A stretch of 64,000 bases of DNA from Athripsodes cinereus (taxonomy: Eukaryota; Arthropoda; Insecta; Trichoptera; Leptoceridae): contig OX388305.1 in the NCBI GenBank assembly GCA_947579605.1, positions 22,643,542 to 22,707,541 on the forward strand. Reading direction: 5' to 3'. Within the stretch, counting starts at the first letter, position 1, and each line of letters opens with the position of its first letter. Position numbers and translations under genes: made by a program. The notes beneath the pieces were generated by a model. The model was not told the DNA's origin, searched no databases, and saw nothing but the letters and a program-made list of their open reading frames with translations. Of the stretch, positions 55,542 to 64,000 are shown piece by piece.

Positions 55542-58500
55542 CTGAAATTTAAAATATTTTGTAGTATTACACACAACACATATGTTTAATTACATGGAGA
55601 CTAGCCATGGGTAGTAAAAACCTTTGGCAGCACTTCAATATTAGTATTAACAGAAAAATTAACAATATTTTATTCCAAAAAGCAAATGAAAGGTTGTATT
55701 CTTACCATGCAATCATCATGTCTCTCAGCAACGAGATCAGCAAAAGCAAGAAGCGTTAGCAGATGTGCAGCGCGCCTTGGAAGCAGAAGACGCTGTGCCG
55801 CTGATAGAGGAGCTCGGAGAAGTGCTCTAGCACGTCTTACTAAGCCAAGAGACAGAGCTACTTGGCCCGCTGTACTGCCACTGTCTAACCACATACGTTG
55901 AGATAATATAGCACATCGACCACGGTTATGCTCATCTGTTGCAAACGAAATAATAAATTAAATTGTTAAGTAAGACGACTTCTATCATTTGATGTAAAGA
56001 GATACTTACATGACTTCACAATATCTCCACAATCAATATTGGCATTTACATGACATGTCAAAATGCTGAACATATTGTTTTTAATCGTTTTGTTTTGACA
56101 TTTGCTGATGAAATGACTCTGAGCCTTTAACATCTTGACATAAGTTATCTTGATATCATCCAACTTCCTCCCTTCCTTTGGTTCTCCATCAATATAAAGG
56201 TGGAATATTCTATTTGATACCGATGACAGTATTACAGCTGCTTGGTGAAATGATCCAATATTATGGTAATAAATCTGGAATTTATAAATAATTATTAATT
56301 TTTATAAATTTAGAATTTTATGTTAAAGACAAGTTATTTTGAACATCCTTATATTTTTTTATGGGCCCCTTCCTGTTCATAAAAAATCCTGTTTATTTTA
56401 CAAACCTACAATCCATTACTAGACATTTGCAGTGAATACTTGAAGAATATAAAGTAATTACTTAGACAAAATGGAACATAAACCTACCGATAAACTTAGT
56501 AGATATTCTAAGCTAGAATCAATTAGTGTGGCATCCTCTGGTTGCATATCATCTCTGGAGAAGATATCATAAACAATCTTATTTATTTTGAGAATAGCTT
56601 CATCCAAGGCAGTGGTACAAATTGATGCACTTTCCACTAGGTATCCAAATGATCGGAAAGTACATACCCTTAAATAATAGTACACAGGAAAACATTAAAC
56701 TTAAAATAAAATGACAAAACAAATAGACGAGACAAACGTCATAGAAAAGATATAGTTACATGTTGTGAGTTATAGTTGAGAGAGAATATGCAATATCAGC
56801 AGCCAATATGGAATATTCATTATTGTGCAAAGCAAATACTTGACAACAAAACTCTATGATATCACATGTTAATGATGCATAAGTCTTCATACACTCTGTT
56901 TCCAATTTACTAGTGGTTGAACTTCCTATAAACATTCGAAATATATATATATTCTGAAGCAAACAATTAGTTCTCCAGTAGAATAAACATAACAAGTTTA
57001 AAATGTCTGTTTACCTATTTCAGTCACTACTTGTTTCCACACTCCAACAGCCTTATACATAATACCCATAATTTCATCTTCTACATGCAGATTTAGGTAC
57101 TGGTGTGCTGGTGCCACATCGCACATATCATCTGGATGAATATTTGGATGGTGTGGAGCAAGTGGAGCACTCGGAGTAACTTCCACAAGTGAGTTTTGTG
57201 CACCTAGTTTACGTTTTTCATACATCACACTTAAACCGTGACCAAACAAAGTATTTGCCCACAATAATTTCATGAAGGTTAAGGTTGACTTTGATTGTTT
57301 ATTAGTTTGCTGGAATCAAATACATTTAATAATTTATTTTCAGATAACTTCAAGCAGTTTAATATTTAAAGAATATTGTGTGCATGTGATATTTTAAAAA
57401 TCTATATCGTTTTTAGTTACCTGTGAAAAACTTTCCAAAAGTTTAGACGATGCAATGATAAAATCCGTAATTTTAGTATTGTTCAGCTTCACGGAATTTT
57501 TCACAATTAGAGTTGCAGCTTTGCCACACGTAATAGCAATATCGGTTGAATCGAGGATTCCTAAAATAATAATAAAATATTAAAAAAATATGTTTACAAA
57601 AATACGGTTCTTGACATGACATTACGCTAGATGAAATAATATTTTACCAATATTATCTGGAGATGCAGTAAAAGGCTTGCAGAAGGAATTTGACAAGTGA
57701 CTCATTTCTTGTAAAGCCCCACATATTCCAGCAACTGAATTTGTTGACGGCCACAATTGTAAAAATGTTTCCAATTCACACAGGAGAACTTTTCTGCAAT
57801 TATATGTACTTGTATTAAAATACTTAATTAAATACTTATCTATATTAATAACATACAGAAATAAACATGCCCCCCCCCCCCTCATTCAACTTTTACAAGT
57901 GAATCTTTTATAAGCAAATAATAATTGATCGAGAGTCAAGTATAAAAATAATTTCACAAATATATAATATTTTTGAACTCAATAAACTTACTCAAACTTA
58001 AGGTTGGAGAAAATTTTGTAGAATACAGAGTTTCTCTTATCTGCTAAAAAATGTCGGCAAGCATTCCAAACATTTAAATATTGCATTTCTTCATTGCTCT
58101 TTCCATCAGTCAACATATCTCCTGGTTTCTCCACTATAGTGGTGGTGGTGGATTGTACCTGAGGATGTACTTTAGCTTTGATCTGTATTATCAACTGGTA
58201 GTGAGGCATATCCCGTGTATTTCCATCCTTAATAACATTATTCAATGCCAAACTAATATAACAACTTATCAGTGCTGGGTAATAGAGTTTCAGATCAGAT
58301 TGGCAAATAGCCATGTTGTAGAATCCTTTAGCTATGTAGCCCAAGTCACTATCATCTGCACTCCAGCTGAGGACATTAATGAAATTAAAAATGTACATTT
58401 GAAACATTTTGTGACTGTGCTCATAACATTTTTTAGAATATAATGTTATAGAATCATTATGTTGACTGTTTTCCATTTTTTTCCAGAAAATTTTCCAATT

Positions 58501-59933
58501 AGGACATCCATTTATATGCAAAATTTTGAGGCTGCGAGTTTGTTCAATCAGTATTCCTTCAATGTGTTGGAATAAGCCTTTCACATCCATATTGCATTTA
58601 ATAGATTTCACACAGAACATGCTCCCAAAATATGATAAACTCAATGAGTCATGTATTCCACTTTTGAAATTACAGTTTAGACATTGAACAGATTGCAACT
58701 GAGACGTGCTCAGAACTTTTATCATAGCATTAATTAAGTGCAACACATTAATTTGTAAATCAACTGTAACATATTGTTGCCAGATCTCATTGGATACAGC
58801 TAACCATGTAGACAAAGAAGAACATAGAATTTTTTTAAATATCAAGCATATCTCTTCTAAAACTTGAGACTGTTTGGAATCTCGTAGCGAAAATAATTTA
58901 TATATGAAATTAGATAGCAGCTGACCAACATTGAAATTCATTTTTTCTACTAAAGTTGTAAAAACTGGGAAAACACCAATAATATCTTGGAATATCTTGC
59001 AGATCATTTGATTACTTTGGAATATGTGGAAGCATAACTTAAAAAACAAATCCATGGTATCCTTTTGATCATATCCACACTTGATAATATTATCATGAGC
59101 TAATGCCATGACATACAGTAACTTTTTAAAAATTGAATATGACTCATTTTGACTTGCACTTTTTCCTAATTCCTTGTTGTTGATAAGAGATATAAAGAAA
59201 CTCTTATATATAGTATTTAAATTCCCAGGATCAACATTACTTAAAATTGTATCATATCTCTTTGCAAGCCATAAAAAATTATCTGCCACCAAAGTATCTA
59301 TCACTTGTAAATATTGCAACACCATTTTCGAAATTATCTTAATGAACTTGTTTATCTGCTTCTCCCTATCCAAGGCTTGGAAAGCGTCCACCAACATGAT
59401 GAAATAGTTTTTACTTTGGTCACTTGATAATTTCAATTTTGGTTTTTCAAAAATACATTTCAAAAGTTCTATGCTTTGAGTAATTGTGCATTTCTGAAAT
59501 GAAAATATTTGTCAAATATAAATTTTGATAAGTAGATATACTTTATTTCTCATCTGCATTTAACATTACCTTTTTCACAACACATCGATGAACATTACAG
59601 ATCACGGCGACATACTTCTTATATTCTGCACCAGATAAACTCAATATTTCATTGCACAATTGAGAAGTCAACTGAACAAGGCTATCTGCTTCAACTTCAA
59701 TTTTCCATTCCACTTTTTCAAGACATCTGATGAAAAAAGACATTAGAGTCATGTGAACGACTGTTAGAAATAAAATTAGTAAAAGAATAATGTAATTATA
59801 CCAACCTGCAAACAGTTATTAAAGTTTTAAGGGCCAAATCGCCTTTTTGTTTATCAGTAAAATCTTTGGTAACATCTTGAAATTCTTTGAAGGAATGTTT
59901 CAAGTCTTGAGGGTTTTCAATATTTTTTATCAT
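54000..59933 (-). CDS. Candidate separase N-terminal-half (Three-rows-like) protein, 11 exons
   Basis: Eleven exons join in phase to 4752 nt (1583 aa plus TGA): 59933-59806, 59726-59570, 59493-57992, 57793-57648, 57560-57421, 57309-57015, 56925-56760, 56668-56488, 56274-56010, 55935-55706 and 55541-54000. Residues 1 to about 1290 are helical and repeat-like; about 1300-1583 is a basic, Ser/Thr-rich tail ending RYSTRRRE. At about 1161 lies SCQCYKC followed by a hydrophobic helix, which I associate with separases. No cysteine-protease domain follows, so I infer a stand-alone scaffold half, as in Drosophila where separase is split into THR and SSE. In that system it would bind the protease subunit and securin and act in sister-chromatid separation. 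Gene structure is strong, identity moderate; another helical-repeat mitotic protein is possible. Confidence 0.85.
55706..55935 (-). CDS. Separase-like gene, exon 10 (GC-rich)
   Basis: Acceptor TGCAACAG, donor GTAAGA. Phase 1 to 0. Ala/Leu/Arg-rich helices (LVRRARALLRAPLSAAQR). Markedly more GC than every other exon in the window. Confidence 0.85.
56010..56274 (-). CDS. Separase-like gene, exon 9
   Basis: Acceptor AATTCCAG, perfect donor GTAAGT. Phase 0 to 1. YYHNIGSFHQAAVILSSVSN has the TPR-like A/L spacing. Confidence 0.85.
56488..56668 (-). CDS. Separase-like gene, exon 8
   Basis: Acceptor TATTTAAG, donor GTAGGT. Phase 2 to 0. Confidence 0.8.
56760..56925 (-). CDS. Separase-like gene, exon 7
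   Basis: Acceptor TTTATAG, donor GTAACT. Phase 1 to 2. Helical. Confidence 0.85.
57015..57309 (-). CDS. Separase-like gene, exon 6
   Basis: Acceptor GATTCCAG, donor GTAAAC. Phase 0 to 1. Holds a Pro/His-rich loop (PSAPLAPHHPNIHPDD) between helices. Confidence 0.85.
57421..57560 (-). CDS. Separase-like gene, exon 5
   Basis: Acceptor TATTTTAG, donor GTAACT. Phase 1 to 0. STDIAITCGKAATLIVKN.. Confidence 0.85.
57648..57793 (-). CDS. Separase-like gene, exon 4
   Basis: Acceptor AATTGCAG, donor GTAAAA. Phase 2 to 1. VLLCELETFLQLWPSTN.. Confidence 0.85.
57992..59493 (-). CDS. Separase-like gene, exon 3 (large)
   Basis: Acceptor TCATTTCAG, perfect donor GTAAGT. Phase 0 to 2; about 500 residues of alternating hydrophobic and polar helices, with Cys-containing SVQCLNCNF. 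Confidence 0.92.
59570..59726 (-). CDS. Separase-like gene, exon 2
   Basis: Acceptor TTCATCAG, donor GTAATG. Phase 2 to 0. Encodes CLEKVEWKIEVEADSLVQL onwards. Confidence 0.85.
59806..59933 (-). CDS. Separase-like gene, exon 1
   Basis: ATG at 59933 followed by IKNIENPQDLKHSFKEFQD; donor GTTGGT. Ends in phase 2. Confidence 0.8.
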
Positions 59934-60067
59934 TTTATCTAAATATCCACATCAAATGAAGCATGTACCGCCAAGACTAAGACAATCTTTTAAAAATACT
60001 ATTGGTAAAAATGAATATATAAGTATAAAATAATAATAACTTCTGACCACAATCTTTACGAAACGAA

Positions 60068-60075
60068 GCGGGAAA
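60068..60075 (-). promoter_or_regulatory. E2F-type site TTTCCCGC upstream of the separase-like gene
   Basis: Exact TTTCCCGC on the minus strand, about 135 bp upstream of the ATG at 59933. Fits S/G2-phase expression of a mitotic gene. Confidence 0.5.
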
Positions 60076-60539
60076 CGTCAGGTCCAACGGCAATTATATT
60101 TAAAAAAAGGCAAAGGCTATTCGTACGTATCATAGATCAAAGAAATTATAAAATTTGTCTATGGTGAATTATTTCCATAGACAACATTAATATTAATCTA
60201 TTTCGTTTATGGATATCTAGATGTTTGCGAAATCTATGGTTCAGCGTAGGGTTGTAACGAATATCTGTATCCGCATCCGAAAAATATCCGCATCTGCAAA
60301 TTTTATTTAAATAGCTAGGAATCCGCATCCTTAAACATTTTTTGAGGATACCATGCCAAGCCAGATACATTTCTAAAATAAAATATTGAAAATATATTTT
60401 TCGTACTAATTCTATCCTGGTCGATATAACAGGTATGCTAGTTCAAAGATGTGCTTCACATTTGTACAATAGTTTTTTTTTATATAATACATTCTACTAT
60501 TTTTGTGTACTATGCTAACGACGTAATCATGTTTCCCCC

Positions 60540-60770
60540 ATTGAATACCTGCCAAATACTAAGTTTCCTACAAAAGGCAAGTATTTGTAAAACATGCCAT
60601 ATAAGACATTTAATATCTTCAATTCAGTAATGAAGTAAACCACCCATTCTGAATGAATGTCTGTTAGCTTTAGTTGTTACGGAGAAGACTATCAGCATGT
60701 TTACTGCATGCGGTACTTGTGGGAAAACGCTACGATGGTGCGAATGAATGATGTTACCTGCTCTTACTCA
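60540..60770. repeat. Family B dispersed repeat, degenerate
   Basis: GTTACGGAGAAGAC..CATGCGGTACTTGTGGG and the related AACCACCCATTCTGAATG part. It overlaps the left half of the hAT-like element. Confidence 0.45.
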
Positions 60771-61159
60771 TTTCAAATGTAGAATTTCCGTCGTCGAACA
60801 TTTTAATAATTAAAGTTTACGGAAACTTATATCGATACATTGGCAAATAAAAATATTTTTTTATTTGCCAACGTATCGATATAATTGAAATCTTTTAAGA
60901 AAATACCGAAAATTTACATCATATTAAATTAAATTAGAAAATTGTCATTTTCACGCGATTTTTTTCCAGAATAGGCTCTTTTGAACATTTTTTTTAGAAG
61001 AAGAAATGAATTATTCTAAGGCAACACTTATTTTCAATAGATGATCTAATTGATGGTATTATTTCGAAAAATCTAAAATTTATGGGCATGTTCATAAAAA
61101 AAATACTCGTTTTTCTTTCTTTTTCAAAATTAAGATATATTCATTTTTATAAATGAGGT

Positions 61160-61990
61160 TGCAGATATCCTTGTCACCAAGGGAGTGAAGCAAGGCTGTG
61201 TCATGTCTCCGTGGCTGTTCAAACTATTATTCGACTACTGTATGCGACCTGTGAAAGAGATTGATGTTGGTGTCGAGTTTAATGGGTCTCGAGTGAATGC
61301 ATTGATGTACGCAGATGATTTGGTGCTAATGGCTGAGATTGAAAGGGATTTCCAATTTAAATGTTTGGAGCAAGTAAACGAGTATTCACATTTGGGAAGT
61401 ATCCATGTTTGCGAGGGATGAAAGATACGATAGGGACATTGAAAGAAGGAAAGTGGCCGGTGCTAGAGTGGACGGTGCACTTCGACCCATTGTCAGCAAT
61501 GGCAATGTGTCGAACATGGCTAAAATGCTGGTGCAAAATACCATTTTGGTACCATCAATTGCGTATACAAGCGAGACAAGGACGTGGTTGAAGGACAAAA
61601 GTGGAATAAATACAATGGAGATGCGATCGTTAAGAAGAATGGTTGGTAGAATGCTGCGTGATAAGAATAAATAATGAGCGGATGCAAGAAGAGTGTTGTG
61701 GACAGAATGCGCATGAATAAACTACGGTGGTTTGGACATGTTGAACGAATGAGAGAAGTAAGAATGACAAAGAGGATATGCTTTACTGAAAGAAAGGGCG
61801 TGAAGCGTGGACGTCCGAGAACCACATGGCTTGATTACGTGGATCAAATTCTCAAGGACGGCCGTGTGTTGAGTAAGAGGAACCGACGTGCGTGCATAAG
61901 AAATTGTATGAGTGTGAAAGAAATGTGTAAAGATAGATCTTTTTGGCATTCCGTTCTCTCTGCCTACCCCATTTGGGTTTATAGTATAGT
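61160..61990 (+). pseudogene. LINE reverse transcriptase 3' part
   Basis: VTKGVKQGCVMSPWLFKLLF, ALMYADDLVLMAE (catalytic YADD), SLRRMVGRMLRDK and WFGHVERMREVR..GRPRTTWLDYVDQ are in order but spread over three frames. Ends at the TCTCTCTGCCTACCCC tail shared with 8225 and 15045. RTE-like by overall pattern; clade not certain. Confidence 0.8.
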
Positions 61991-62098
61991 ATAAAAATTT
62001 GCATACTCAAAACAGAGTCACTCCAGATCCGAATCCGCATCCTCAAAACAGAGTCACTCCAGATCCGAATCCGCAAAGTAACATCCATTACAACCCTA

Positions 62099-63140
62099 CT
62101 TTGACGAAGTATGGATAAGCTACTTTTTTAGCAATACATTATTAAGAGTGTTGATAAAATATATGAATGCAAGAAAAGAACTTTGGATACCTATGAATTT
62201 TAATGTTATTCGAACTTTAAACCTGGTTTAACTTATAAGAACTAAAAATAAATTGTCAACATAACATGCTATGGAGAAAAGAGTGAACAATTTTTCTTGA
62301 GGTTATGTAGACCTAAACAGCGCTTTTTATTTAAAAATAAAACATCCTTGTTGTAGTACCAATAGATCTAAAGTTCGCAAACGGTGAGTTCATAAACCTT
62401 AAACGACTCTAAATCGTTTTATTACACTTTATCCGGTTATGGAAACTTATTTGTTCTCAGACAAAATACACGAACTTAATGCTACTTTATACGGGTAAAT
62501 GCCTCTAAAACATGAAATATACAAGTCGACAAATGTGTAAATGAAATTGCACTATTCAAACATTGAAAATGTGCTTCCTCAATTAAGTAATCGCTTGTAA
62601 AGGAAATTAAACTGATAACGATCAATCCACACGGACGACATATGCCACAGATTTCGATAATTTGACAGACGTCAAAATAGTGTGGCATTGTTTACAAAAA
62701 AATACGTACGTTTAGCCACTTATTTGACAGACGTCAAAGCAGCGTGCTTTTGTTTACATAAAACCAACTGTCAAATTTGACAGTTGACAGTTCCTATACG
62801 TATGAATAGCACGGGCGTTAAAAAAAATAAACCATAGATCTAGGAATGTAGGTTCTAAAGGGTCGTTCACATACGTTCACTTTCAGTGCTCACTCCGGAT
62901 GATCCTCCAAGATGAACAGGTGTGAACGGGGCGAGATTTTAAAATGTAAAAAATGGATTGTACTCCAAGTTCAAAAATCGGACACTCGTAGCGTTAGTAG
63001 TTCTCTCATATCTATGACCAAATACGCCACAATCTCCTTAGCTTGGAGACTAATAATAATGATACCTATGTGAAAGTAAACATCACATCAAATTTTGATG
63101 TATTATAATATTTTGTATGGAAAAAAGAAAGGGTTAGTTA
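62099..63140. other. Intergenic, nothing recognisable
   Basis: Only a short TTGACAGACGTCAAA-like motif repeated twice (near 62663 and 62725) stands out. Confidence 0.4.
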
Positions 63141-63149
63141 AATGAGTTA

Positions 63150-63350
63150 ATTTTCATCACGTGGAGCACCCAGTAAAGAATTCGTCTCCCACTCTTCTCC
63201 GTAAGTTTTCGAGTGTCCTGTAAAGGTGTTCGAAAAAATAAAGACATTTTATACCTTAAATTCAACGATAAGGTTTGCCACCCATCCTGAATGTTTTGAT
63301 TTTATATTGGTACGAAGAGGACAGCTTGCGTGTTTATTATATGGGGATTT
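63150..63350 (-). repeat. Family B dispersed repeat, inverted copy
   Basis: Starts GTGGAGCACCCAGTAAAGAA and holds GAGTGTCCTGTAAAGG and TTGCCACCCATCCTGAATG. Confidence 0.65.
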
Positions 63351-63439
63351 TTAAGTTCAGGTGAATGCAACAAAACTTCGATTATTTTTATGATGATAAT
63401 GTATAGTATTTTATCTGGAGGATAACAGATCTACGTTCA

Positions 63440-63945
63440 CGTCGTATACCACAAGTGGGGTAGCCAGCATACTAACCGCATGTAATAAAAATATAGATTG
63501 TCCTCTCCGTGTCAATAAAAGTATAAGACATTCAGAATGGGTGGCAAACCTCATCGCTGAATTAAAGATGTAAAAGTCTTTATTTTTTCGAACATCCGCC
63601 TTTTACAAGACATTTATTAATGAAAAATTAAATAAATAATAATTAAGTATACCTACTGGTACTACTACACATACACGCCGTATTCCTCAAGTGGGGTAGC
63701 CAGCATACTAACCGCATGTAATAAACATATAGATTGTCCTCTCCGTGTCAATAAAAGTATAAAGACATTCAGAATGGGTGGCAAACCTCATCGCTGAATT
63801 AAAGATGTAAAAGTCTTTATTTTTTCGAACATCCGCCTTTTACAAGACATTTATTAATGAAAAAATAAATAAATAATAATTAAGTATACTAGTACTACTA
63901 CACATACACGACGTATTCCTCAAGTGGGGTAGCCAGCCAAAGATC
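63440..63945. repeat. Tandem array of about 230-bp family B units
   Basis: Two complete units and the start of a third. Each begins with CAAGTGGGGTAGCCAGC and holds GAATGGGTGGCAAACCTCAT. Confidence 0.85.
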
Positions 63946-64000
63946 AAGTAAGTAGGTAGATACGCTACGGCTATTGAATTCTTTTGTTCTCAAGTGAGGC

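Larger units (their letters stand above)
60247..62098. mobile_element. hAT-like TIR element carrying a LINE fragment
   Basis: Termini TAGGGTTGTAACGAATAT and inverse (TAGGGTTGTAATGGATGT). The subterminal ATCCGAATCCGCATCC is repeated at the right end. The 8-bp flanks match only partly (5 of 8), so the duplication has decayed. Confidence 0.6.

Overview
The window is AT-rich eukaryotic nuclear DNA, almost certainly from an insect. Lepidoptera is my inference, from the mix of transposons (Ty3/gypsy, PIF/Harbinger, hAT, piggyBac-like, Penelope-like, several LINE types) and the dispersed short repeats; nothing in the window proves the order. Genes are split by spliceosomal introns. There are no bacterial operons, rRNA genes or CRISPR arrays, and I could support no intact tRNA gene.

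Two host genes can be reconstructed exon by exon. (1) Plus strand, 574-27124: the 3' part of an unrecognised gene. Twelve exons join in perfect phase (2368 nt; 788 codons plus stop) and encode a lysine/serine-rich, largely disordered protein. Its first exons lie left of the window and two introns are stretched to about 11.6 and 9.5 kb by transposons. (2) Minus strand, 59933-54000: a complete 11-exon gene of 1583 codons, mostly helical with a disordered basic tail. I read it as a candidate separase N-terminal-half protein (Drosophila Three-rows type), because it has a C-x-C-x-x-C segment and no protease domain. A perfect E2F-type site lies about 135 bp upstream of its ATG.

The centre (27391-44971) is a nest of transposons. 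The outermost is an unusual DNA transposon whose transposase-like protein has a D-G-C-G-G-Q-N-K-N signature, two coding exons, TIRs of about 34 bp and repeated subterminal motifs. Its coding exon carries a 2.0-kb TIR element with a 3-bp target duplication. Its intron carries a broken piggyBac-like element (31722-44338). That element carries a TIR element (32213-43480) whose ends resemble those of the outer transposon, and this in turn carries a very young Ty3/gypsy element (32619-42257). The gypsy element has two 2124-bp LTRs that look identical, intact gag and pol, and a slippery heptamer T TTA AAC in the correct frame for -1 frameshifting.

Layout: 1-573 flank; 574-3909 exons 1-8 of gene 1; 3910-15479 intron filled by a Harbinger-in-Harbinger insertion, a hAT, TIR elements and SINEs; 15480-16096 exons 9-10; 16097-25573 intron with a minisatellite, a LINE, a hAT MITE and a Penelope relic with two hammerhead-like motifs; 25574-27124 exons 11-12; 27391-44971 transposon nest; 45.2-51.2 kb minisatellites and a pogo-like MITE; 52.3-53.7 kb piggyBac pseudogene; 54.0-59.9 kb separase-like gene; 60.2-62.1 kb hAT-like element holding a LINE fragment; 62.1-64 kb dispersed and tandem repeats.
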